Shown: piece after piece, positions 1-8,332 of the stretch | Layout: each line of letters begins with the position of its first letter | Position numbering within the stretch: the first letter of the stretch is position 1 | From: Sphingobacteriales bacterium | GTDB taxonomy: Bacteria; Bacteroidota; Bacteroidia; Chitinophagales; Chitinophagaceae | Assembly: GCA_016708305.1 (NCBI GenBank) | Contig: JADJGB010000008.1 | Span: 1,798,001-1,862,000, forward strand | DNA length: 64,000 nt | Reading direction: 5' to 3' | The notes under the pieces: generated by a model | Seen by the model: only the letters and a program-made list of their open reading frames with translations | Database searches by the model: none | Told to the model about the DNA's origin: nothing | Position numbers and translations under genes: made by a program

Positions 1-235
1 GCCTGTGATTTTAGATATAACCTTTTTGGTCTGCTGTTTGTCTGTGCGAAAAGTGTTTTTGGATTGTCTTTTGCGTTTACATAGATTTGAGCAGTAGGGT
101 TTGCCAAGGTGTTTTACCTTCACTGTTCAGTTGTTTATCATAGCCCTTTTCTGTTGCCAATGTCCAAATTTCGTTTGCAGTCAATTGACGTTTTTCATCT
201 TTTAAAACTTGTTCGGCTAATTCTAAAAATGTCAT
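1..235 (-). CDS. HARE-HTH domain protein, N-terminal part, frameshifted, runs off the window
   Basis: The minus strand from the ATG at 235 reads a winged-helix HARE-HTH domain: MTFLELAEQVLKDEK, then LTANEIWTLA, then NSEGKTPWQTL. HARE-HTH is a DNA-binding module known from bacterial restriction and modification enzymes and related nucleases. The frame closes with TAA at 79-77, but the other frame continues with QIYVNAKDNP and later SRPKRLYLK to the window edge, the expected end of the domain. One missing base at about 88-92 (CTGCT where CTGGCT would restore the frame) explains the break. The rest of the protein lies outside the window, so the effector domain is unknown. Confidence 0.6.
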
Positions 236-472
236 ACTATGTCAATATTTCGTTTGTTACGGTTTGTTATTTGGTTGTCTGTAGCTCCCAAATGTACTAC
301 TCATTTTTAATCTCTAAAAATTGTTTCTCCCTCATAATCCTGCATAATTTGTATGATAATAATCAAAATGTGAATGCGTGAAAACAATTCTAGACCTATC
401 CTTTGCACTCAAGTATTCATCAGGAAAAATAAAATTATTCAATATTGTCATAACCAATACTCAGAAAGGACT

Positions 473-1465
473 TCACTCACCCCAATCCTTCCTTACCTTT
501 TGTTTTACATAAGCCAGTAATAAAAGTGGTAGCAATAGAAACACTGTGAGGCTCCAGGCGCTGCCGGTGAGGAGCCAGACTGACCAGGAAATAATGATCA
601 GATAAAGCGGGTAGCCAAATATCAGAATTGCTACTTTCATCGAGTCGTTGTGTACCTTATCGGATTTCAGATATTTGATGATGAAGTTGGTCAAATAATA
701 TCCGGGCAGGTGCAATAGTTTGCCTGTTAATGAGGGAAGAAACAGGGCAGCTTTCTTCAGCGGATTGGGGCGGTTATTAAATTTTTGGTCAAAGTGTTAT
801 TGTCACTGGGGGGCTATTTCATAAACTAATTGTTTGAGTTCGGCCTCTAATTTTTTGTTGAAAGCGCTGTTCCGTGCTCCATCTGTTTCCTGCAGGTTAA
901 AAAATTCTGAAGAAAAAACATTGCCCACATTCACATCTACCTGTTTGCCAAATCTTTCAAAAGAACTATAATTAATTCCCACCGGCAATATTTTTAGCGG
1001 GATACCTTCTTCCCAGGCTTTGAAGGCCAGCCTGGCTGTACCTTTGAGCAGTGACCGCAGGTGCCATTCCTTTACACAAAGCCCTTCACTAAATATGGTA
1101 ACCACTCCGTTCTGCTTAAATATTTCGATGCAGGCATCAAATGTTTTATAATTTTCGGAAAGATTTTCGGCACCCTCCCTATTGCGGTAAACCGGGAAAA
1201 TACGCAGGCTGTGCAGGATGGGACGTGCCCATTTTTTCCGAAAAACATCACCACGTGCCAATGACCAGATGGGTTCGCCAAAAAGAATATCCAGAAAAAC
1301 GGCATCCAGAAAGGAATTGGGGTGGTTGCTGGCAATGAGTAATGGCCCTTTTTGTTTTAATAGTTTGAGCTGGGTTATTCGGATGGAATAACAGAAAACC
1401 GGAATGATGAAACGAACATATATTTTAAGGATGGCGTAAAGCAAAACAAGAATTTTAATTATCAA
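473..1465 (-). CDS. PlsC-type 1-acylglycerol-3-phosphate acyltransferase family protein (frameshifted)
   Basis: Membrane acyltransferase, probably acting in phospholipid or lipid A-like acyl transfer at the inner membrane. The first 220 residues show an N-terminal hydrophobic helix, the acyltransferase motif as NHPNSFLD (the His-Asp pair, with five intervening residues, a variant of NHx4D), and FSEGLC in place of the usual FPEGT block. The frame stops at 803, but a second frame from about 800 to 473 supplies the C-terminal third, with two membrane segments (IIISWSVWLL and FLLLPLLLLAYV). The switch falls at a run of six G at 808-813, so a one-base homopolymer error or mutation is likely. The family call is good; the substrate cannot be read from sequence. 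Confidence 0.72.
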
Positions 1466-1693
1466 ATGCTGACTTAAAAATAGGAAAAATTACGAAATTG
1501 CAACGTATGACAGTGAAATACTTATGCTTAGGAAAATATTAGGTAGCCACAAATGCCCGAATGGTGTTACAGGATGCCTTTACTGCAATAAAGGAACTGC
1601 TCCACCTGAAAGAAAAATGAGGGAGGATTTGGTTTTTATTGTTTTAATTGACTAATTGGAATTCGGAAAATGGTATCAATTAAAAAATACCCA
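1466..1693. other. Intergenic, no gene seen
   Basis: About 230 bp between the acyltransferase start (minus strand) and the end of purK. It holds only very short open frames, for example 20 codons on the plus strand from 1563, with no recognisable motif. Confidence 0.5.
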
Positions 1694-2755
1694 TTATTCT
1701 GCTTTACCCTTTACTGTCAGCCTATTCCTTATTTTATTAGCCTGATGCAACAAATCGGCCTTTTCATTGCTAATAATTGTTGCATGTCCCATTTTTCTTC
1801 CGGGCTTGGTTTGCCTTTTCCCATAAATATGAAAAAAGGCATTTTCTATTTTTAACACTTCTTCCAATCCCTCATATATGGCATTTCCCTGATGGCCTTC
1901 TGCGCCTATAATATTGACCATCACTGAAGGAGAAATAGCCTCGGTATTGCCCAAAGGATAGTCCAGCATTATGCGCCAAAGCATGTCAAACTGAGAGCTG
2001 TAGTGCGCTTCAATGGTATGATGCCCGCTATTGTGTACTCTGGGTGTTTCGTTTACCAATACATTACCTTTGGGCGTAGCAAACATTTCCACTGCAAAAA
2101 TACCTGCCGAGTTGAAATTTTTTACGGTTGTCAGCGCTATTGCTTCTGCCTTCCATTTCACGTTTTCAGGCAGATCGGCAGGGCAAGTTGAAAATCAAGT
2201 TGATTTAGTTTTTCATCAAAAATCATTTGCACCGGCGGGTAAATGCTTATTTCGCCCGAATTGCTCACTGCAATCATCATTGCAATCTCTTTTTGCACCT
2301 CCACCATTTTTTCCAGCACGGCAGTAGTGTCAAATCCTTTTGAAATATCTTCATATTGACCAATCACCTGTACACCACGTCCGTCATATCCGCCCTCGGC
2401 CAATTTGTGTATGGCAGGCAGAAAAGCTTTTTGGCTTTCGAGTTCAGTGATGTTATGAGTGATGACATATTCTGACGTAGGTATCTGATTGTCTGTATAG
2501 TATTTTTTTTTCCAGCGCCTCTAATGCATCAATATTCACATTTTCAATTTCGATTGTAAGTGCGTCTAAATGCTTACCAAAATGATATACATCGTTAAAA
2601 TCTCTTATATTCCCTTCGGTAAAATGATGACAAAGATGGGCGGCAGGACATTCCTTGTCATTTTCCATCACAAAAGTTTCAACAGGATAGTTTGCTGCAG
2701 CCGGTAGCAACATGCGACCCAACTGACCACCTCCTAATATTCCGATTTTTTGCAT
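1694..2755 (-). CDS. purK: N5-carboxyaminoimidazole ribonucleotide synthase PurK (broken in two places)
   Basis: ATP-grasp enzyme that carboxylates 5-aminoimidazole ribonucleotide in de novo purine synthesis. The start at 2755 gives KIGILGGGQLGRMLL, the PurK dinucleotide-like N-terminus. The next frame carries GGYDGRGVQV (ATP-grasp loop), and the last frame NSAGIFAVEMF and NETPRVHNSGHHT, the metal and phosphate-binding end. Frame changes occur at an A9 run (2503-2511) and near 2176-2182. At the A9 run about 20 family residues between 'EALEKK' and 'YTDNQIPTSEY' are also missing, so this site is more than a one-base error. Read across the breaks, the length is about 354 codons against roughly 375-380 in the family. 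A TATCTTTG box lies at 2767-2760, just upstream. Confidence 0.9.
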
Positions 2756-2759
2756 GGCG

Positions 2760-2767
2760 CAAAGATA
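2760..2767 (-). promoter_or_regulatory. Candidate -7 box of purK
   Basis: TATCTTTG on the minus strand, 5 bp before the purK start, matches the Bacteroidota -7 consensus TAnnTTTG. I do not see a convincing -33 TTTG at the right distance, so this is tentative. Confidence 0.35.
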
Positions 2768-3090
2768 GGGTAGCAGGGTGCAACATTTTTAGTAAGAACT
2801 GAAGTTTTTTGATAATGCACAAATGGTTATTGATTTGAAATATTTTATATGATTTATTTCCTAAATACTGATTATCAAATAGTTTCCAAAAGGTCCGGAT
2901 TTAAATATGTGTTTTTAAAAACCGTTATTATTAACGGTCATAGATTGGTCTGTTTTTAATTTTTGCAGTTATAAAAAAAAAGATGTAATAATTCGGTTTT
3001 ATTCACCTCTCAGATTTAATTAAAAACAAAGGGATTTTAAGTTTATCTTTGTCGTTAAGTTTTGTTTCAACAGAAAAGAAAAAATGTCAG

Positions 3091-4266
3091 ATGAGCAGAT
3101 TATTACTTATTATAATTTTTGTTTTTATTTTCTCCGGTGCCTATTCTCGGTCTCAGGAAAATACTCCTTCCTACGGCAAATCGTTTGTTGACTATCAAAA
3201 AGGATTTAAGAGGGCCAATAGCGCCTTTGCAGCAAATGAGGCTAATTTAAAAGCCTTGTTTGAACTCAAGGGTTTGGTGTGGCCCGCCCGTTATATGTAT
3301 TTAAGATCATTTAAGTACGATAGTCAATTGGAGGTATGGATAAAAAATACGATTCAGGAGGAGTATAAGCTACTGAAGGTGTATAAGGTTTGCGCTTTAT
3401 CGGGTGCGCTGGGCCCTAAGCGTTTTGAAGGCGATTACCAGGTTCCGGAAGGATTTTATTTCATAGACAGGTTTAATCCCAATAGTAGTTATTATTTATC
3501 TCTTGGCCTTAATTATCCCAATGCTTCAGACAAAATTCTGAGCGATCAGGAGCATCCGGGAAGCGGCATTTACATTCATGGCGGGTGCGCCACTGTGGGT
3601 TGTATTCCTATTTTGGATGATAAAATCAGCGAGCTGTATGTTTTGACTGCGGGTGCCAAAAGCGTCGGTCTTGATTATATTCCGGTTCATATTTTCCCGA
3701 TAAAATATAATGAACAAAAGAGCTATGAATATCTTGCCAGAATCACCAAGGACAATGAGCACCTAAAAGAATTTACCGACCGGTTGGAAGAGGCTTACGA
3801 CTATTTTGAAAAATACCATCAGATACCGGTGGTGATGATTAAGGATAACGGAGAGTATGTTGTCAATAATTCATTACCAAAAGTACACAAGTTTGTACAG
3901 GTGGTTAAAGTGAGGCCCAAAAGCGATTTTGTGCCCGTGGTAAGAGATGTAACGGTTGCAAATGTGGTTACCAAATGGCCGGAATTTCCCGGTGGTATTC
4001 AGGCATTTGAAACCTATTTGAAAAATTTGGGTCAGGAAATGGTGCCGATGCTGCCCGAAGAAACCCGCCGTCTTTATGCCCAGGTTGAATTTATCATTGA
4101 TGCAGATGGCACGTCTGTGAATTTTAAAATGATTCAGGGTGGAGATGAATACTTCAACAAAGAACTGATGAAGCGGATGCAGAAAATGGAAAAGTGGCAG
4201 CCTGCAATGTCCGACAAAACACCCGTTCCGAAAAAAATAGTTCAAACGGTGGTGGTAGGCGAGTAA
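3091..4266 (+). CDS. Secreted L,D-transpeptidase (YkuD/YafK type) with TonB-like C-terminal domain
   Basis: Probable periplasmic peptidoglycan-modifying enzyme. The start at 3091 is preferred over the upstream ATG at 3049 because it begins directly with a signal peptide (MSRLLLIIIFVFIF). The catalytic YkuD core covers about residues 90-210, with the active-site block IHGGCATVGCIP at about 162-173; Cys171 is the likely nucleophile and His163 its partner. The last ~95 residues (WPEFPGGIQAFETYL, then VEFIIDADGTSVNF) look like the TonB C-terminal fold used in Bacteroidota TonB-like proteins. The gene stands alone. The catalytic assignment is strong and the TonB-like tail is moderately sure. Confidence 0.82.
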   Translation: MSRLLLIIIFVFIFSGAYSRSQENTPSYGKSFVDYQKGFKRANSAFAANEANLKALFELKGLVWPARYMYLRSFKYDSQLEVWIKNTIQEEYKLLKVYKVCALSGALGPKRFEGDYQVPEGFYFIDRFNPNSSYYLSLGLNYPNASDKILSDQEHPGSGIYIHGGCATVGCIPILDDKISELYVLTAGAKSVGLDYIPVHIFPIKYNEQKSYEYLARITKDNEHLKEFTDRLEEAYDYFEKYHQIPVVMIKDNGEYVVNNSLPKVHKFVQVVKVRPKSDFVPVVRDVTVANVVTKWPEFPGGIQAFETYLKNLGQEMVPMLPEETRRLYAQVEFIIDADGTSVNFKMIQGGDEYFNKELMKRMQKMEKWQPAMSDKTPVPKKIVQTVVVGE

Positions 4267-4273
4267 TTACGCC

Positions 4274-4611
4274 TCAAAAAGGCCAGGTGGCATTTTGCTT
4301 TGTCTGCTGTGTTTTCAGGGTATTTTTCCCTTCGGTAAATCTTTTTATGCTATCCACTGTATAGTGTCTGATGGTGAGCAGGGAGAGTCCAGGAGTAATT
4401 TGTACGTCAAAAATTTCTGATGCTTTGGCTGCTAATGGCTTTATTTTATCCTCCCGGTTGTCAAAAACAAAAATCACATTGATAGCCCCGTTTTGTGTAA
4501 GATTGGGTCTGATGGACAATTGCTCAAAAAAGCCGTAAAGAACGCCGATTTTTTGTTCGCCGATGAAACCTTGTGTTACCACTGTTTTATTTTCAAGTAA
4601 AGGCTTGATGG
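4274..4611 (-). pseudogene. Aspartokinase remnant with internal deletion
   Basis: A decayed partial copy of the aspartokinase encoded at 10564-11826. It keeps a few residues of the catalytic domain (ENKTVVTQGFIG), then jumps straight to the C-terminal ACT region (EQKIGVLYGFFEQLSIRPNL). In the intact gene these blocks are separated by roughly 150 residues. Both blocks contain Phe-Ile-Gly at the joint, so the deletion probably occurred between short direct repeats. Similarity runs to the C-terminal NATW.F and stops there. There is no start region and no nucleotide-binding N-terminus, so it cannot be a working kinase. Confidence 0.85.
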
Positions 4612-4631
4612 GTTAGATAATTTGTTTTTGT

Positions 4632-4859
4632 TTAGTATCTGCCGTAATCATCATAATAATATCGATTTGAATTATATCTTCTCGGTTGTTTATTATAACG
4701 TTGGTGATGATGGTTTTTATAGTAAGGTTTACCCGGAAAAATTCCAATGCCCGAAGGCAGTGGCAGCGGTGGGCGATGATATGCCATATAAGGCCCCATA
4801 CAAGAAGCCAGTCCAATGATAACCATAAATGCGATTAAAACAGAAAGAACAATTTTCAT
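4632..4859 (-). CDS. Small His/Tyr-rich lipoprotein
   Basis: A 75-residue predicted lipoprotein. Residues 1-20 are a signal peptide ending in the lipobox GLASC, so Cys20 would be acylated. The mature part is rich in Pro, Tyr, His, Arg and Asn (KPYYKNHHHQRYNK, NRYYYDDYGRY), without a recognisable fold. Short basic/aromatic lipoproteins like this are frequent in Bacteroidota; the function is unknown. The His cluster could bind metal, but that is a guess. Confidence 0.65.
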   Translation of the reverse strand: MKIVLSVLIAFMVIIGLASCMGPYMAYHRPPLPLPSGIGIFPGKPYYKNHHHQRYNKQPRRYNSNRYYYDDYGRY

Positions 4860-5134
4860 CTTTATTATTTTTAAGGTATAAAAACAATAGCGTTTCTTAT
4901 TCGAAGAAGCAACTGTTCAACGAAAGGATGGAAAATAGATTGTTAATGTTAGAGGTGATATAGTCTTAATGTTTGGGTAAAATCACTTCCTTTGAAAACT
5001 ACTTCGTTTTGCTAATTACTCATCTGTTTGGATTTGGAATATTCTTATGGATGATATCAAATAAATTTTTATTCCGAGCTTTGATATTCATTATAAAAAA
5101 GTAGTTTCAACTTTATACTTATTTTTTTACTACC
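4860..5134. other. Intergenic, nothing recognised
   Basis: AT-rich sequence upstream of the small lipoprotein. I see no open frame, hairpin or repeat of note; it presumably holds the promoter of the lipoprotein. Confidence 0.4.
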
Positions 5135-5306
5135 TTATACTCCCGAAGTGGCAGTCCAGTTATAATTTGAAATTCCATAGGTTGTAGTACTTATTTCGAA
5201 AGTAGTTTTTGAGAGATGACCATTTCGTTACAAAAATTTGTGCTTACACATTTGTCTTCAGCACTATAAATGCTGCCATTAGTAGAATATAATAATTATT
5301 TTTCAT
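5135..5306 (-). pseudogene. Degraded N-terminus of a BspA-like surface protein
   Basis: The minus strand from the ATG at 5306 gives a signal-peptide-like start (MKNNYYILLMAAFIVLK), then an in-frame TAA, then AQIFVTKWSSL. After a one-base shift come NYNWTATSG and a stop. The intact gene at 6411-6854 has the same layout: signal peptide, QNFVTKWS, then VNYTWTATSG. This is therefore a dead paralogue with one nonsense codon and one frameshift, truncated after about 55 codons. Confidence 0.6.
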
Positions 5307-5504
5307 TTTTGAGTTTTATAAGTGCTTGCCTTTATTACTTTGTATGCGTAGTTTTATTTTACCTGCCATAAATGAGAGTTCATGTTAGCAATGGAAAAAG
5401 GTTATTGATAAGACAATGAGTGGTGATTTGTTTTATATAATTTGGTAAATGATTTTGGAGGTTTTGTTTGTCTTATTAGTAGGAATGTATAATTGAGTTT
5501 GAAA

Positions 5505-5531
5505 AGGTGAAGTACCGTCTGTACTTCACCT
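5505..5531 (-). terminator. Intrinsic terminator after the lectin gene
   Basis: An 11-bp perfect stem (AGGTGAAGTAC with its complement at 5521-5531) around a 5-base loop. On the minus strand it is followed by TTTTC. It lies about 40 bp beyond the stop of the minus-strand lectin gene. Confidence 0.65.
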
Positions 5532-5569
5532 GCATTTTAAAGAAACGCTAATTTTATTTGAACGAAGAA

Positions 5570-6385
5570 CTACTTGTTTGTCCAAACGGCCTTTCCAGTG
5601 CCGGAATAGAGAACCAACCGACCATCATTCTCCAACACCAATTTAACCGGTTTGTTATTGGCATCCTTATTAGTATTGGATTGCCATTTTATTGTATTGC
5701 TGCCATCTACCACTACCAGGTTTCCATCGACTTTAAGCTGTAGTTTTGCATTCTTAAACCCACTAGCATTGCTGCACCATTTTGGCATGATGCTTTGTTG
5801 CCCATTAGTCATAGGGTAAACACATAGGTTGCCATCATCCTGAATTTTTAAAATAAATGCACCGTTGGCCGACTTTAGTTGAGCTCCTGCATTAAGGCTT
5901 CCGCCAGCATTTAATAAAACACTCTGCTTAGGTTGTTGTGGTGCTGGTTTAGGAGTTGGTGTGTTATTGCAAGGAAATTCCTTAACCGCTCTACAAAGCG
6001 TTTTGTTATTTAAGGCAGAAGTTTCTTCTTTGCCGGTTCCAAAATGTAGAGCCCACGGATAAGAAGCATAACCAGACTCGCTTGATCTATAAAGCTCGGG
6101 TTTAAAGCCTCCCAGTTTTTTCTTTGCCAGGTTAGTGTACATTTCTTTGAGTAGCTTATTATTGGGCAGTTTCCATCCCTGCCCCATCGCATTGGGCGCT
6201 ACTGCTTCGGCATAAGTAAGATGGCCAGCATCTTTAGAGGCTGCTATAAAGCCTTTAGTGCCTGTAGCATCTACACTAAATACAATGCCTCCACAGGGAT
6301 GAGTATCTCCAATTTTATATTTTTGTCCATTTGTTGCTAAAGCACTTAATAGTACAATTGCAAAGGGTAATAATTTTCTCATCAA
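5570..6385 (-). CDS. Secreted protein with DUF1566-like and B-type mannose-lectin domains
   Basis: A 271-residue exported protein. Residues 1-20 are a signal peptide (KLLPFAIVLLSALATNG). Residues 22-140 resemble the DUF1566/Lcl C-terminal domain (HPCGGIVF, WKLPNNKLLKEMY, CRAVKEF). A Pro/Gln linker (TPTPKPAPQQPK) follows. Residues ~155-271 form a bulb-type (B) lectin with three degenerate QxDxNxVxY repeats: IQDDGNLCVY, KVDGNLVVV and ENDGRLVLY. B-lectins bind mannose-type sugars, so a glycan-binding surface or secreted role is inferred. The repeats deviate from consensus, so binding may be altered. It ends a run of minus-strand exported proteins behind the kinase/regulator pair. Confidence 0.72.
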   Translation of the reverse strand: MMRKLLPFAIVLLSALATNGQKYKIGDTHPCGGIVFSVDATGTKGFIAASKDAGHLTYAEAVAPNAMGQGWKLPNNKLLKEMYTNLAKKKLGGFKPELYRSSESGYASYPWALHFGTGKEETSALNNKTLCRAVKEFPCNNTPTPKPAPQQPKQSVLLNAGGSLNAGAQLKSANGAFILKIQDDGNLCVYPMTNGQQSIMPKWCSNASGFKNAKLQLKVDGNLVVVDGSNTIKWQSNTNKDANNKPVKLVLENDGRLVLYSGTGKAVWTNK

Positions 6386-6410
6386 TTTAATTTAGTTTTA
6401 TTGAATTTGT

Positions 6411-6854
6411 TTAAACTTTTTTTATGAAAGAAAGCTCCTGAAAAATAGGGATTATTGTTTTTTTCCGAAACATTTGATTCATGCTGTTCCATGGAACATT
6501 TCCCCAGTCTAATACATCTATAATATTGGTATTCGTAGATAATGTAACATTGGGTCTATATCCTAACCTAATTGACCTTAAATTTTGAGGTTCCAAAGAA
6601 AGTGTAACTACGTCTCCTGCAATGGTTCCGGCAATACTAATGGCATAACTGTTGGCTGTAGTAAAACTACCACTACCACTTGCGCCAGAGGTAGCCGTCC
6701 AAGTGTAATTGACATTGCCGCTTGTAGTTGGGTTGATTTCTATAGCAGTTTTTGCTACAGGGAACGACCATTTTGTTACAAAATTTTGACTGAAAGCATT
6801 TGTATTTAGGATGATGAATAGGCCAAGGAGTATGGCGGAATATATTTTTTTCAT
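6411..6854 (-). CDS. BspA-like surface protein, probably truncated
   Basis: A 147-residue exported protein: signal peptide (MKKIYSAILLGLFIIL, cut near FSQ), FVTKWS, a Ser/Thr/Gly-rich beta segment (YTWTATSGASGSGSF), then VLDWGNVPWNSMNQMF. That last element resembles the entry into the first repeat of BspA/DUF285 lipoproteins (..WG.i.W.sM..aF..). The usual series of repeats is absent: after MNQMF the frame runs through A-runs into low-complexity sequence and stops. The gene is therefore likely truncated or shifted at 6459-6470. A second, dead N-terminal copy lies at 5135-5306. Confidence 0.55.
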   Translation of the reverse strand: MKKIYSAILLGLFIILNTNAFSQNFVTKWSFPVAKTAIEINPTTSGNVNYTWTATSGASGSGSFTTANSYAISIAGTIAGDVVTLSLEPQNLRSIRLGYRPNVTLSTNTNIIDVLDWGNVPWNSMNQMFRKKTIIPIFQELSFIKKV

Positions 6855-7016
6855 GAGTGGAGTGTATGAATGAATGATTGAACCTGTTTTTTTTAGTACA
6901 ATGGATTATCTACTACATGATAAAAAAAGATCAAACAATACTATTTGACCTGAGTTTTCCTAATCTACTATTAAGCTATGATATATGTTTTAGTACTGAA
7001 AAGAAAACAATAGATA

Positions 7017-7400
7017 CTATTTTTTGGGTACATATTTTGTAACAATCACTTTATTTACTTTATCATTAAACTTTTTTAGATTGTTGTTGTCGGAAAAGTC
7101 TTTCACTTTTAAACGTTGGGCATGACCAACAGGGAATGGCGATATTGTTGTAACTACATCAGCATCTGTTTTACCATAAAATGTTACCGAGTAGCTGCCG
7201 TTGATAGAGTAGGAGCTGGCTGCATTTTTTAAAGGTGTTTTGTCTAAATAGTGAGTGCCTTCTTTTAGCGTAACTCTAAAGCCATTCCCGCCAAAATCTT
7301 TGTAAAAGGAAACGCCCTCAGTGGCATTAGTTACCTGCGCAAAAAGTGATGCGCTACAAATAGTAAAAATCGAAACAAGGAAAACTTTGATTTTAGTCAT
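7017..7400 (-). CDS. Exported beta/gamma-crystallin-like protein
   Basis: A 127-residue protein with a signal peptide (KVFLVSIFTICSASLFAQ). The first mature segment, VSFYKDFGGNGFRVTLKEG followed by a Tyr and then SSYSINGSYSVTFY, matches the Greek-key pattern of beta/gamma-crystallins (Y/F..F.G......G.Y....I.S..V). A second, weaker repeat may follow (VIVTKY near the end). Such domains bind Ca2+ in many microbes, but the N/D-x-S-S site is only partly visible (ASSYS). Function is unknown. It lies downstream of the response regulator on the same strand, with a 200-bp gap. Confidence 0.5.
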   Translation of the reverse strand: MTKIKVFLVSIFTICSASLFAQVTNATEGVSFYKDFGGNGFRVTLKEGTHYLDKTPLKNAASSYSINGSYSVTFYGKTDADVVTTISPFPVGHAQRLKVKDFSDNNNLKKFNDKVNKVIVTKYVPKK

Positions 7401-7597
7401 AACTGTATTCTTAAAATTTAATTAATAAAATGCCTACTCTTAATGCATTTTCGGCGACCTGCTGATTTAACTCCCCAAATTTCAGGGATGGTTTCTATTG
7501 GTGAAAATTATAGGGATAGAAGTTGATTTCGTGGGATAGATGCTTAAGAACCTCATTAAAACCAAAGATAGAAGCGCCTATTCAAATCGATTGGTCG

Positions 7598-8290
7598 CTA
7601 TTTACATACCAACTGAATATTATCAACATAATATTTTGATATCGGAATTACTTTGGAGTTTATGATTACCTCTTTAATATTAAACTTGTTTATTTTTTCT
7701 TTATTGACAATAAATGCCCGATGGGTTTGAACAAAGGTTGATGTGGGGAGTATAGTGAGTATTTCTTTGATAGTGCTCCTTTTTTTAAACACTTTTTGGG
7801 AAGTATTAATTAAAAGGTAGTTTCCATCCGATTCGATAAATTCAATTTCTTCAATCGGTAAATCTATATTGTACTCATTTTCTTTTACTATAATGGTTTG
7901 CTTTTGCTTTTTCCTGCCTGCAAATTGGCGAAGGGCTAATTCTATCGAAGTAATAAGCTCAATATCTTTGTATGGCTTGGTTAAGTAGGCGTGTGGCATA
8001 GTAGCTACCGCTTTTTCAATAAGCGCTGAACCTTCATAAGCTGTAAGATAAATAAATGGAATATTGAAACTTTCATAAAGTTCCTGACCCAAACTAATAC
8101 CATCTCTTTTACCTTCGCCCAGGTTGATGTCTAATATTGCCATTTCAATTTGCTCATTCTTTAATAAATTGAGTGCCTCTTGTGCATTTTTAGCTTCAAA
8201 AACAGTGTATCCATTTTCAGAAAGATATTTTTTAGATACCCTTCTGTTTAAAAAATCATCTTCTACAATTAGTATGTTTTTAGTGTTCAT
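7598..8290 (-). CDS. LytTR-family response regulator
   Basis: Two-component transcription factor. Residues 1-120 are a receiver domain with acidic residues D11/D12, phosphoacceptor D54 (AILDINLG), T83 and K105 (LTKPY). Residues ~135-230 are a LytTR DNA-binding domain (EIEFIESDGNYLLI, FVQTHRAFIVN). It is encoded 42 bp downstream of the histidine kinase on the same strand, so the pair should be cotranscribed and cognate. The adjacent minus-strand genes for lectin-, BspA- and crystallin-like exported proteins are candidate targets by position only. Confidence 0.9.
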   Translation of the reverse strand: MNTKNILIVEDDFLNRRVSKKYLSENGYTVFEAKNAQEALNLLKNEQIEMAILDINLGEGKRDGISLGQELYESFNIPFIYLTAYEGSALIEKAVATMPHAYLTKPYKDIELITSIELALRQFAGRKKQKQTIIVKENEYNIDLPIEEIEFIESDGNYLLINTSQKVFKKRSTIKEILTILPTSTFVQTHRAFIVNKEKINKFNIKEVIINSKVIPISKYYVDNIQLVCK

Positions 8291-8332
8291 TTTTAAATTT
8301 TTTTAAGTATGACTTTTTGTTGGATTCTCTAC

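Noticed and set aside
109..381. 90-codon open frame on the plus strand
   Set aside because: It lies opposite the HARE-HTH reading, has no family features and a low-complexity composition.
1061..1338. Several 60-90 codon frames opposite and within the acyltransferase
   Set aside because: Shadow frames of a clear family gene.
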